A DNA stretch of 64,000 nt, from the NCBI GenBank assembly GCA_023627715.1, contig JAMAHW010000013.1, forward strand, positions 124,001 through 188,000, in the 5' to 3' direction. Position 1 is the stretch's first letter, and every line of letters begins with the position of its first letter. Made by a program: the position numbers and the translations under genes. The notes below the pieces were generated by a model that was not told the origin of the DNA, ran no database searches, and saw only the letters and a program-made list of their open reading frames with translations. The stretch is from Periconia sp. R9002 (taxonomy: Eukaryota; Ascomycota; Dothideomycetes; Pleosporales; Periconiaceae). Below, piece by piece: positions 20,118 to 30,589 of this stretch.

Positions 20118-23096
20118 ATGAGTTACTCGGTCCATATCGTCACTACGCCCACCGCGGACACACCCGGGACAACCTTCGTCGTACGCACACAGAAGAAGCA
20201 ATATGTCTTCGGCAGCTTTTCCGAGGGCACCCAGCGTGCTATGGTACAAAGGGGTATTCGATTGATAAAGGTCCAGGATTTCTTTTTGACCGGCAAGATG
20301 GATTGGTCTAGCTCGGGTGGTTTGCTTGGGCTGACACTGACATTGGCTGATGCGGCCTCGTCGTCGTATGCAACCGCCATGGATACTTTTAAAATGAGTA
20401 AGGGTCGAAAGAAAAACCCTGAGCCCCAGCGACCGAAGCTGAACATGTATGGACCGCCAAACCTCAACCATACCCTTGCAACAGCACGACGCTTCATCTT
20501 TAGAAAAGGCATACCGACCTCTGCTACGGAATTTAGAGACATTCCGCCGCCTAAAGATGAAATGGGGCATATATTACCGAGTTGGCAGGACGAATACATT
20601 AACGTTTGGGCTCTGCCTGTATCTCCCTTGCAACAAACGTCGAACGTAGAGGAGGAGGAGGCCCTTGCGGAAAGACAGAAGAAATACGATGCGTCCTTTA
20701 ATACTTTTGAGGAGTATCAAGCGACAGAAAACGAATCATCGGGAGATCGAGAATCGCGATATCAACGCATACGTCAGGCCGTGGTCGACTATATGTTCAA
20801 CTCGAATTGGAGTTTCGACACTTTAATTGAGCAACATATCTCCGAAGTAGCATTTCCGGCCACATTGTTTGTTCGCAATCCGGACACTCATCACATTGAA
20901 CCCTATTATGGGCCAAAACCTGGTGGAAACGAACCCCTTCCCGACATCAAAGTCTTAACGCGAACTCCTTGGCCTGGCGCAAAAGTGGCTACTCTACCCC
21001 CCACAAAACCAGCTCTTGAGTCCATCTCGTACATATTGCGTACAAACAAACTCCGTGGTACATTTGATGCCAAGCGTGCAAAGGAACTTGGCATCAAACC
21101 TGGTCCATTGTTTGGCCGGTTGAGTAATGGTGAATCCATACCAAACGACAAAGGCGAGATGATTACCCCTGAGATGGTCATGGGACCGGAAAAGCCAGGG
21201 CAGGGATTTGCTATCTTAGATGTCCCCTCGGTAGACTACCTAGAGGCGTTGATTCAGCGAGAAGAGCTCCAGTCCGACCATATCATGGACGGTATCAAGG
21301 CTTGTTTTTGGGTTCTGGGTCCGGGAGTACATGGAAATCCTACTTTACTGGAGTTTATGAAAAAGCTGAATCAAGTGGAGCATGTTGTCTCTTCAGTGGA
21401 TACATGCCCGAATGACCTAGCGTTTGAATCTGTGGCAGAGCAGACGGGACGTCTTGCAAAGATCGACCCTACTCGATACACCATACCTCATTTTGATGAA
21501 GAAAGCTTGCCGCAGAGAACACTAGTTGGGCTCCGGTATGCTGGAAAGAGCAATGAAGTGGATGGCACGAAAGCAGCAGAAAGAGCATCCGCGTATGATA
21601 TTATGCCTGTTTTCAAGAAACGAGCTTCTGTGCCCTCCGTGGAGACCTCTTTCGACGACCGAGTTATGAGTCGAATGGACGCGGATGTTCTTGAAAGCGC
21701 CGAGAAAGCACAGGATGCCGTTAGAACTGATCAGGAAGCGTTGACTGCGTGGCGAAATTTGTTAGCACGACCCGATACTGAGGTGATCACTCTTGGGACC
21801 GGCTCCGCTCTACCCTCCAAGTATCGAAATGTGTCTGCTACTTTGCTGCGGGTTCCTGGGGTAGGCAACTATCTCTTTGACTGCGGAGAAAATACGCTTG
21901 GTCAGTTGCAGAGAGTATTCAACGCTGAAGAGTTTGAAAAAGTCATCAGGGACTTGCGGGTGATTTGGATAAGCCATTTACATGCAGATCATCATCTAGG
22001 GACTGTATCGGTCATAAAAGCGTGGTACGAACTCAAGCACGGTAGTGTACCGACACCAAAGATGCCCTCCATGCCAGAAATAGCAGATGCTATTTCCAAC
22101 TATGGTCTTTCGGTCATTTCACATGAGGGTATGCTCAAGTGGCTATGGGAGTACTCATCTGTGGAGGATTTTGGTTACAGCCGTATTCTCCCGTTGTCGA
22201 TAGAGCCTGTCAGGCCAGCGGATCCGAGTTCTAGGTCAAGGCTTGTATTGGAAGGCTATGGCCGCAAACAAGTCGCGGAGGACCTTCTTGAACAACAGCA
22301 CTACAGCAGTGTTCTCGGATTAGCTGATATACACTCATGCAATGTGCGTCATTGCAATGGCTCCATGGCTGTGTCTCTCACGTTCCCTCGCTCCGAATCT
22401 GACCCAGAAGATCTCCACCCGCTCAAAGTATCATATTCAGGAGATTGTCGGCCGAGCCAAAACTTTGCCCAAATCGGACGTGATAGTACCGTGTTGATTC
22501 ACGAGGCAACCTTTGATGATGAGCTTTCGGGAGACGCCAAAGCGAAGAAACATTCGACCACATCCGAAGCTCTCAGAATAGGTTCGCAAATGGACGCAAA
22601 AGCCGTGGTGTTGACACACTTTAGCCAACGTTACCAGAAAATTCCCATCCTCGAGACTGTACAAGATAATGACAAAGCAGACGAGGAACAAGAGGCAGAT
22701 CCCATGGAAGATGTTCAGGAAGAAGATGGCGAGGCGGAAGATGATGGTCTGGCTGACAACGTGGATGTTCATTCATCTGCTGCAACTGTGACAGCAACAC
22801 CCCTTGAAGGTGGGAATGCAGAGACCAAATCCCATGAACATGCACAAGTGATCAGGGTTCGTTCCAAGCACATGAAAGTCGCGGTTGCGTTTGATTATAT
22901 GTGCGTCAAGATTGGCGAGATTGCGCAGTTGGAGAAATTCAACGATGCATTGAACAAGCTTTTGGCTAAGGAAGAGGAGATTGGGGATGAGGATAATGAC
23001 GCAGAAGAGCCGATCATCAATGTCAATGGAAAGAAGACCAGTGGAGATGAAGGTGACGCAGAAAAGAAGAATAAGAAGAGCAAAAGGAATAACTAA
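20118..23096 (+). CDS. TRZ1: tRNase Z, long form (tRNA 3' endonuclease)
   Basis: ELAC2/Trz1-type metallo-beta-lactamase endonuclease that removes 3' trailers from precursor tRNAs in nucleus and mitochondria. The first in-frame ATG is at 20118 (MSYSVHIVTTPTADTPG), giving 992 aa. The amino half has the degenerate lactamase fold with GSFSEGTQRAM and FFLTG. The active half starts at about 555 (LGTGSALPSKYRN). It holds the zinc motif SHLHADHHLG (about 617), YSGDCRPS (about 774), HEATFDDE (about 794) and LTHFSQRYQ (about 832). An acidic insert near 850-905 and a Lys-rich tail (KKNKKSKRNN) follow. The frame is also open from 19857 to 20117 with an Arg/Ser/Leu-rich sequence and no ATG, which may be a mitochondrial presequence (see findings). 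No intron is seen. Confidence 0.93.
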   Translation: MSYSVHIVTTPTADTPGTTFVVRTQKKQYVFGSFSEGTQRAMVQRGIRLIKVQDFFLTGKMDWSSSGGLLGLTLTLADAASSSYATAMDTFKMSKGRKKNPEPQRPKLNMYGPPNLNHTLATARRFIFRKGIPTSATEFRDIPPPKDEMGHILPSWQDEYINVWALPVSPLQQTSNVEEEEALAERQKKYDASFNTFEEYQATENESSGDRESRYQRIRQAVVDYMFNSNWSFDTLIEQHISEVAFPATLFVRNPDTHHIEPYYGPKPGGNEPLPDIKVLTRTPWPGAKVATLPPTKPALESISYILRTNKLRGTFDAKRAKELGIKPGPLFGRLSNGESIPNDKGEMITPEMVMGPEKPGQGFAILDVPSVDYLEALIQREELQSDHIMDGIKACFWVLGPGVHGNPTLLEFMKKLNQVEHVVSSVDTCPNDLAFESVAEQTGRLAKIDPTRYTIPHFDEESLPQRTLVGLRYAGKSNEVDGTKAAERASAYDIMPVFKKRASVPSVETSFDDRVMSRMDADVLESAEKAQDAVRTDQEALTAWRNLLARPDTEVITLGTGSALPSKYRNVSATLLRVPGVGNYLFDCGENTLGQLQRVFNAEEFEKVIRDLRVIWISHLHADHHLGTVSVIKAWYELKHGSVPTPKMPSMPEIADAISNYGLSVISHEGMLKWLWEYSSVEDFGYSRILPLSIEPVRPADPSSRSRLVLEGYGRKQVAEDLLEQQHYSSVLGLADIHSCNVRHCNGSMAVSLTFPRSESDPEDLHPLKVSYSGDCRPSQNFAQIGRDSTVLIHEATFDDELSGDAKAKKHSTTSEALRIGSQMDAKAVVLTHFSQRYQKIPILETVQDNDKADEEQEADPMEDVQEEDGEAEDDGLADNVDVHSSAATVTATPLEGGNAETKSHEHAQVIRVRSKHMKVAVAFDYMCVKIGEIAQLEKFNDALNKLLAKEEEIGDEDNDAEEPIINVNGKKTSGDEGDAEKKNKKSKRNN

Positions 23097-23526
23097 GTCG
23101 ATGGACGAGTAGTGTAGAGTATATGATATCTAAGTAATGCGAGACAGGGTTGATGCATAACAGAAGAAAAGAGGTCTATGAAAAAGCCATTATTCCTCAT
23201 CACAAAAATAAATGTAATTCAGGATGAGGACGGTTTAACGTATGACAGCTTAAGTTATACCTCTTGAAAATCACAACCTATCCCATCATCGAGCTTCCTA
23301 CTCTTCCAAGGTTTCCCCATTCTCCCAGTCCCATGGCTTCCACAGCCACGAATACGGGCTCCATGGCCAAAGTTCATCGACCATACGGTCTCTTTCAATA
23401 TGGGGTAGCAGCGTCGTTGAAGCCTTTAGCCTTTGGTGGCCTTTGCACCACTTGACGAAACCACCAAAGATACGTTTCAGGGCAAGCATTGTGGGAACCG
23501 TGGCCGGAAACATCTCTAAGAGACAG

Positions 23527-25100
23527 TCAACTCAGAACATTATCGATGGAACGTCTGCTTGAATCCAGTATTGGAGGCTTCGTACCATTTTGATTTGCGG
23601 GATCCCCAGTATTGTGATCGTAGCATAGGGATACATCTAGATAAACGCCACGATCTTTGAGGAAACTTCTGGTATTCTCGATGTCGAAAGCCGGCAGAGA
23701 GAATTGATGCGGTGGTGGAAGAGGGTAGCGACCGATTGTATCGTGGAAGAGCATCAGCTCAATGGCAACTAGCTGCGGGCACAGGTTGTTCTTGGCGGCA
23801 TCGCCAACGGCGAACGAAATGCTCTCAATGATTGAATCCATCCGATTCCAGTCAGCCATATCGACTTGGTGACGCCATCGAATGGTTAGAAATTGGAGAG
23901 ACTTTGGAAGAAACTGCATGATGGTTGAAGCTTCTTTGTCAACCATCAATATTTCGTACGCGATGTCAAGGTAACGAAGGTTTTGGAAGTTGCTCAAATG
24001 CTCAATCGTAGAATATTCGAATTCAACCTCGGTATAAGGCGCCAAGACCAAGCATTCCATACTCTCTCCATGAATTTGTAGGGCTTTTGACAGGGCTTTG
24101 GTCCATTGTGAAAGGATACCTCTGCCTCTCACATTACCGATGTAATCACATCCGAAGTGTGTTATAGTTTTACACGCGTTAAGCAGAGTGAATAACTTGG
24201 AGACCGATTTCGTCAGAAAATAAAGTCTCACCATACAATGCTGCATTGAAAGCAACACACGAGAAGCATTCATGGAGAGTGTCTTACCATATCAGGTGCA
24301 TAGCTAGTAGTATGCAAACATAGACTCTGGATGGACGCCGTACGAACTGGCCAATGAACCTTCTGTCCTAAAGAATCGAAAAATGAAGATTGCGATGTGA
24401 ATCCCCATCCCCCAAGCTCCAGAGTTTCTAAGTTGGGTAAGGCAAGGAAGGGAAGAACAAATTCGTGGTCGAAGCAAGCCCATCCAGTGAGATCGATACG
24501 TAGCGTGCGCAACGACTGGTAACGGCACAATCCAGTTTCTAGGTCGGTAGTGATGGCATGCCCGAACTCTTCCAAGGCGATAGGAGGACGTTTGGTATCT
24601 CTATGACAATCCATGTTGATCCAACTTGAGCATTCGAAAACTAATTGAAGTGTCTCAACACTGGCGGCCCGCAAGAGGATAAATGTTAAAAGGACGTTGT
24701 CGCCATTCATGACCAATCTCTTTTCGAGTTCCCATAAATCTTTGACGTGCAGCTCTTTGACAATGGTGGCCCAAAGTTGCATCAGATTAAGGCGGATATC
24801 CCAGGGAACGAGCTCGCCGAAACCCACCGGACGAGGAAATACTTCTAGTGTCTTGACATACTCGGCAAGGTTTCCATTATTCTGCAATGTCCTGGCTAGT
24901 GTCATCCAAGATTTCGATGAAGTGAATCGCGATCCCTGGATATGTGTGTATAGTAGGGGGGTCACGATCCGATTCATTCGTCGAGATACTTGACAGAGTG
25001 GTTGAGGCTTACGGGTTCTGCTTCGCCAGTATTTGGGCTCGCAATGGTATATCAGATTTTCGATGATCAAAAGAAGCAATTCATCCGGAAGAGTGTTCAT
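23527..25100 (-). CDS. F-box protein
   Basis: A 508-aa protein from exons 24288-25100 and 23527-24240. The 47-bp intron (GTAAGA...ATGCAG) joins SYAPDM to HCMVRLYF in phase 0. The ATG at 25100 gives MNTLPDELLLLIIENLIYH, a standard F-box start (LPxELxxxIxxxL). PLCQVSRRMNRIVTPLLY follows and completes the box, within residues about 1-60. F-box proteins bind Skp1 in SCF ubiquitin ligases, with the rest of the chain binding the target. The remainder shows leucine-rich beta-alpha spacing (LETLELGGWGF, LRTLRIDLTGW, NLRYLDIAYEILM) like the large Pezizomycotina F-box/LRR families. The substrate is unknown. Confidence 0.8.
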
Positions 25101-26802
25101 TCTGATGAATACAAGGACCCAACGATTATGCCTGAGCATGTTATGTCGGTGGCTCGGGGATGCGTGTACAATAGGAGAACAAAGGTTCTTGTTCAAAACC
25201 TCGTTATCCCTGTAAAGGACTATACCCCAATCTGGTGGAGAGAGGGGCAATGTCCGTGGTGCATATGTAAGTATCAAAGAATGTTATGTATACGAAGACG
25301 TTGAAAGAGGGAAATTAGATTGGACTATTTGCTTAGCGAAAGATGTCTATAGTAGAGTACTGGAGGCCAAATGTACCACTCAAGCAGTGCTTAACCCACT
25401 TGTGTTATTAAGTCACGTGATGGTATGTAACACTCTCAAACGCTTGATTCGTTGTTCCAGATAACGGGTTACACAATAATCTCAGTATGAGATCGTTGTG
25501 TAGCAACGCTCTGTACTTGTAATTCGCGCCGACGCTGAAAATGCAACCTACATCAAGAGCCAAGCTCTTCTATTCTGATGCGGAAAGGGTGCTGATTATT
25601 CGATATTCAGTGGAATACTTCTCGCCATGGAAAGTCGAGACCGAATACAATAGCAAAAGGGATTGGCGGAAAGACAAAAAACCTGCCCTGGAAAGCTGCA
25701 AATCTCATGTCTTGTCGACTCATGATAGATCATCATCGATGATCAACCTCAACTGCAATTCAAATAGTGGCATATCTATCGAAAAATTTGAAGGCATATG
25801 CCGTGTTTCGTACAGCTTGTCCTACTGCTCTACACCCACCATGCTACACTCGCACGAGAGTGAGGCATGGAACACAAGCCTGCGCATGCAGTCTATTGGT
25901 ACAACTGGATTTGGCTCCCTGGAAGACTATACTGTGTGATTATCAAAGTTCGTAATTCACTCTTCCAGCAGACGTCGGGTATGATATATAAAAAAGTACT
26001 AGTCATTCATGGTGTTGCTTTATGGTAATCCTCAGTGGTGTGTTTTGAAATGTAGTATTTTGCGGCCGGTAATCCTATTCGATGATATTCAAATTACTCG
26101 TTACTCTGTTAGGATGCGTAGTGATTGTACAATAGACATAGTGTATTTACCCCCCTCTTTTCACAGAAGTCCACAGCTCAGTCTCAACCGAGAGTTTCTC
26201 CGAGTCTTAGATGAAACCAGTATTGATGCATTCATGTGTCCTGAGTAACCAAGGGTACGAGCAAAACTTCAGCTCAAAAGGTGGTTTAGATCATTTGGGC
26301 GGCCACGATAATGAAATTTCATGCGGGGAAGATCCTGCAGTTGTTACATCTTATCTCTTAGAAAGCAAATCACGGAATCCGACCTGCATTTGACGACTAA
26401 ACGTTGCTAGTGCAATTATCTATGCAAACCGGGATAACGGGTTACGACCCTAGTGCTATGTTTAGGGTCGGTTGACTAAAGGGCTGCTGAGGCTGTCGCT
26501 GCCAATCGTCCGGTGATCCCTGATGGAGTCAATTCTTGATTAGACAGCCACAGGTTACCAATAAACATGATTTGATTGATCATAAGTGATTATTCACCAG
26601 TGTGTAATGTAGTGTTGTCTTTCCCCGCCAGTGATGATGACAAACATCTCGGAAAGCTCGCGCTCATATTTGCCGTCGCCTAACCACAGTTCGGGACCCC
26701 ACGGTCAAGGCATTTGCGTGACCACAAGATGTAGATAGTTATATATACCCCCTCCGTAATGCACAAGCCTATTTTTGATAACTCATTTTCATATTCACAG
26801 CC
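25101..26802. other. Intergenic, F-box to FAD monooxygenase
   Basis: About 1.7 kb without a supportable gene. A 132-codon ORF (25541-25939) lacks coding features. The 13-mer gataacgggttac occurs twice (about 25462 and 26430), which may be chance or a remnant repeat. Confidence 0.35.
26740..26748 (+). promoter_or_regulatory. TATA box of FAD monooxygenase gene
   Basis: tatatatac lies 63 bases upstream of the ATG at 26803, at a normal fungal TATA-to-start distance. It is an unusually clear TATA compared with the housekeeping genes in this window, which suggests an inducible gene. Confidence 0.5.
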
Positions 26803-27987
26803 ATGACAAAACCCATACTCATCGCCGGCGGCGGCTTAGCCTCTCTCCTATTCGCGCGAGCTCTTCACCGAGCGAAGATTCCATTTCTTGTATTTGAGCG
26901 CGATGCCTCGCTCGTATTTCGCGCTCAAGGTTATCGTTTACGACTTTCCTCCCTTGGACTAGATGCTATCGAGTCAGTTCTTGGTCCTGAAGGATTTCAA
27001 AGATTCTATGACAGATGTGGCAAAACAGGCGGCGCAGGCTTCGCGGCCGTGGATCCGTTGACTGGAGAGACCTTAGGCGGGGATGTTCCTGCTGTAGCAA
27101 ACCAACCATTGGCGTCTCGAGATGGAAAGGTAGTGGGCATTTCCCGAGGTGACATGAGATCACTCTTTTTAGAGGGATTGGAAGATCGTGTACGTTGGAA
27201 CCACCAAGTCGCGGGCTACGAACTAACCAGTGATGGTGTGCGACTTTTGTTCGAAGATGGGACGAAGTCTGAAGAAGGATCTATGTTGGTTGGTGGTGAG
27301 GGTGTCAAGTCCAAAGTAGCCAAGCAACTATCAGGCGGCCGGATCAAGGTTTACGATATAGGTGTTTGCTCTATTCATGGTCAAGCTCCTACCACGGCTT
27401 TCAAAGGGCTGGGTGAAGGCGTATTCCTTTTGACCGACGAAAAATCACATCCTGGCGGAAAAGTCTTCATGATCACCAACGTGCGTTCGGAAGACATGAA
27501 CGACCCAAATATAGAATTCGGTTGGACTTTGGCAGGGTCTCCTGGAGTAATCAAAGCTCCCAACGACAATTACACCCTGGTTGGAAAACCCGCAGCCGAC
27601 ATTGCGAAGACTATTACTGCTTCATGGCATGAGCGTATCAGGCCTTTGTTGGACGAAATGGTTGAATCTGAAGCGGCATTCTGGAAAATTACTTGCTCTT
27701 CTCCTGATGGAGTTCCTGAATGGCCTAATGAACCCCGGGTTACGCTTCTTGGGGATGCAGTGCATGCAATGACGCCTGCTGGAGGCAACGGTGCCAACAC
27801 AGCATTAAGAGATTCAGCACTTCTAGGAAAGCTGGTCGTTGAATCAGGTGGGTATAAAGAAGGTATCACGGAGGCGTATGAGAAAGAGATGAGGGTATAT
27901 GCAAGCGAGGCTGTCCAGCTGAGTTACCAGACGGCGTTGAAACAGTTCTCCAGTAACAAGATTGATGGCTCGACACCCACTCTATAA
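26803..27987 (+). CDS. FAD-dependent monooxygenase (aromatic hydroxylase type)
   Basis: A 394-aa single-exon group A flavoprotein monooxygenase that would use NAD(P)H and O2 to hydroxylate a small, often aromatic, substrate. The N-terminal Rossmann motif ILIAGGGLASLLFARAL (residues 5-21) binds ADP. An Arg after the second strand follows (VFERDASLVFRAQGYRL). LLGDAVHAMTPAGGNGAN (about 315-332) is the GD/FAD-ribityl motif followed by NTALRDSALL. The middle DG motif, normally GADG, reads LVGGEGVKSKV, so Asp is replaced by Glu. There is no signal peptide or membrane anchor. It lies alone between housekeeping genes with a strong TATA box, not in an evident cluster. The substrate is unknown; salicylate-hydroxylase-like or secondary-metabolite tailoring roles are possible. 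Confidence 0.88.
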   Translation: MTKPILIAGGGLASLLFARALHRAKIPFLVFERDASLVFRAQGYRLRLSSLGLDAIESVLGPEGFQRFYDRCGKTGGAGFAAVDPLTGETLGGDVPAVANQPLASRDGKVVGISRGDMRSLFLEGLEDRVRWNHQVAGYELTSDGVRLLFEDGTKSEEGSMLVGGEGVKSKVAKQLSGGRIKVYDIGVCSIHGQAPTTAFKGLGEGVFLLTDEKSHPGGKVFMITNVRSEDMNDPNIEFGWTLAGSPGVIKAPNDNYTLVGKPAADIAKTITASWHERIRPLLDEMVESEAAFWKITCSSPDGVPEWPNEPRVTLLGDAVHAMTPAGGNGANTALRDSALLGKLVVESGGYKEGITEAYEKEMRVYASEAVQLSYQTALKQFSSNKIDGSTPTL

Positions 27988-28514
27988 GTACGTTGTTTTG
28001 CGTTGCATAGATTTTGATGGGCGATTATTTTCCAAGATCCAGTTTTCTAGATGATTAAAGATTTGGATTAATTACCACCCGTTCTCTCGTTCCATATGAA
28101 ATGACTGCTATATTGGCCGAGTGATACACAAACCGTTGTGAGGTACATGTATAGAGTAGTGCATGGCTACGGGTAACCATGTGCATTCCATAACGAGTCT
28201 TCAATCGCATCTTTAATTTGATACATCATCTGAGACTGGCGATTTCTAGAATTCAATACTCAGGTTCCTCTCGACCTTTCAACGATGGGTTGGCTAGACC
28301 CGAAGCAGTGCTGGAAAGGCTGTTATCCTGTAATCGATTTGTTGAGCATATACCGACGCCACAGGTACTGTTTTGTATTCCAAGTGTTTTGATTCCTAAT
28401 CGATGATATCGGATATTGTCAAAACTTTCCAAAAGATACATAAACACCGAACTCCTCGCCGAATTATGAAATTCCGATGCCGCATTCAATCATGGATACG
28501 TTCGAACTGCTGCA

Positions 28515-29254
28515 CTAGAATTGATCCAGCGTCATGCTCATGGTAACATCGGTGCTCTCAACCATTTTGGTGAACTCTTCAAAGCTGATTTTGCCGTCGT
28601 GGTCCAGGTCGGCCTCCATAATAGTCTTGTCCACGATCTATCAACTGTGTCAGCACGCTATCGAAATCGTGCAAAAGCCTCGCTGGGTATGAGCGCCAGA
28701 ATTTACATACCTGTTGCAACTGCTGATCCTTGAGATTGCTCCCTACCATCATCTTCAACACGATGAATAACTCGCCGTTGCTAATATACCCATCGCGATC
28801 GATGTCGTACACCCGGAAGGCAAACCTCAGCTTCTCTTCCTTATTGCCCTTGCTACTGAACGCCGACAAGCCTGAAACGAATTCCTGGAAATCAACATCG
28901 CCGCCACCGTCCTCGTCAAAAATGGCTATCATGCGTGTGGCGAGAGGGTTGGAGGAAATTTGGGGTAGGGCGAGAAACTCGTCGCGCTCGATGGTGCCGG
29001 AATTGTCCTTGACGACGGTCAATACAGCACAAAGCCCACTGGTACATATAGTAGTAGAATACCTTATCCAATTTCATGAATCGTTTTCTCAGACGATCGA
29101 CCTCCTCCTTGTCGACTGCGCGCCATAGTTAGCACTTATCTTCAACCCCGCGGCCACACAAGCTGACTGCCTGCCCCACCATAGCCTGCGCCATGTACAT
29201 ACAATTCGAGCCCGAGGCTATGTTTTCTAGAATCGCGGAGTTCTGGTTCCCCAT
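28515..29254 (-). CDS. CNB1: Calcineurin regulatory subunit B
   Basis: A 174-aa Ca2+-binding subunit of the calcineurin phosphatase, which signals Ca2+ stress to Crz1-type factors. Exons are 29203-29254, 29063-29115, 28711-29007 and 28515-28637, with all phases consistent. The product starts [16 protein letters not shown]; Gly2 is the expected N-myristoylation site. Four EF-hand loops are intact: [36 protein letters not shown] and [12 protein letters not shown]. It ends SMTLDQF. The length and C-terminus match fungal calcineurin B almost exactly. The second intron splits the first EF loop (LDK/DNSG). The gene is divergent from the Atg43-like gene, 268 bp away. Confidence 0.96.
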
Positions 29255-29522
29255 TCTGGCGGTTTTGAGAGGCGAGGGAAATTGGTTGTAGGTGTGTTTG
29301 CGGGGGCACGTAGTCAAGTTGTGGGGGTGAGTTTGCAGAAGGCTAAGTGGTACGTGCCTGGGCCCTTGCACTACCTTACAACTGGCCAGGGCTGCCCTCT
29401 TATTGGACGCTTTAGCCAAGACATTAACATCCACTCCCGCGGTCGACATCATCATCACTCTACTGGTCCTAACACCAGGACGACTCTTATCACGCTTCCC
29501 TGGGGCAGATCTAAAAACAAAA
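29255..29522. promoter_or_regulatory. Divergent promoter, CNB1 / Atg43-like gene
   Basis: 268 bp between two start codons on opposite strands, so promoter elements are probably shared. No single motif stands out. The Atg43-like frame stays open upstream, but the family start is at 29523. Confidence 0.4.
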
Positions 29523-30095
29523 ATGGCATCCGATGGTCCTTCAGAAATAACCTCGATCCTCCAATTCGCACACATCAAGCGCCATCCATCACCGCGACAT
29601 GACCTCAACCCATCGACAACAGCTTCCGAAAAGCGACCCGTGCGCCTTTCCTCCTCTCACGATCTCGACGACACCTCCGATGTAGCCGAAGATGAGATTC
29701 CAATCAGTGTCCTGGACCCTATTCCAAGGAGAAACACAATGCCGCCATTGCCAGATCTTCGATTCGAACAGAGTTACTTGAAGAGTATAGAACGCGCGAA
29801 AGATTGGAAGGGCGTATTATGGATAACGTTAGTAGATCAGGTTAGTCTCCGGCAAAGCTGCTTCAAGATGTGTGCAGACTGTTACTAACCATGGTAGGTC
29901 GTCATGTGCTTCGCGCAAGGTGTGTTATGGACATTGATTCTAAGTGGCTGGCGCCACTGGAATCGATCAGCCAAATTCAGCGGCAGAGGAATTGGTGCTA
30001 GGATACGGAGATGGTGGTGGGGTGTCAATAACTGGACAATACCTGGCGAAGGAGGACCGAAATTGAAGCATGCAACATCGGCAAAGCGGTCGTAG
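29523..30095 (+). CDS. Atg43-like (DUF1770) mitochondrial outer-membrane mitophagy receptor candidate
   Basis: A 171-aa protein from exons 29523-29840 and 29898-30095. The 57-bp phase-0 intron (GTTAGT...GGTAG) joins TLVDQ to VVMCFAQG. It begins MASDGPSEITSILQFAHIKR and carries PSPRHDLNPST. The conserved block is PPLPDLRFEQSYLKSI followed by DWKGVLWITLVDQV, then one hydrophobic segment (about 100-125) and a basic tail (GARIRRWWWGVNNWTIP). This pattern matches the fungal family formerly called DUF1770. Its S. pombe member Atg43 sits in the mitochondrial outer membrane and binds Atg8. An AIM/LIR motif may lie in the acidic stretch (DEIPISVLDP). The family match is from memory and should be checked by HMM. 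Confidence 0.75.
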
Positions 30096-30589
30096 GAGGC
30101 GAGTGTAGGTTCTATAGGTTGCTTGCGTCGGGACGTTTAGCAGCAATGGAAAGAGGCATAAGACTGTATTATTAGTGGCTCATCATAGTAAAAGGAGCAG
30201 ATCGCAAGTACAATTTATATGCCAATGTAATTATTCGTTCCTTTGTATGCATGTGAATACAATCCCTACCCTATCGACTTCATTGAACACAAGAAAGCCC
30301 TCTATCTAGAAACGTCCATTATCACCAATTCTGACTGCACATACATGTTTTTAAGTAAGTCGAGACATGTAGATGGTTTAGTATATACTGTAAATATGTG
30401 CAGAATTTCTCGACTCATACCCCCAATGCAGTGCGAGGTGGCGGAAGAAACATTGCATAATCAGGTATCACGTGCCCACGTAACGCTAACGCGACGCGTC
30501 GTTCCTTCCCATCACCGGTACTTGTTTTGTGCACACACCTTCTTTCACTTTCGTAGCACAAGCTACATGACTCTCAAACTTTTTCAGAT

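Noticed and set aside
25541..25939. 132-codon plus ORF
   Set aside because: No recognisable motif and lies in AT-rich intergenic DNA.
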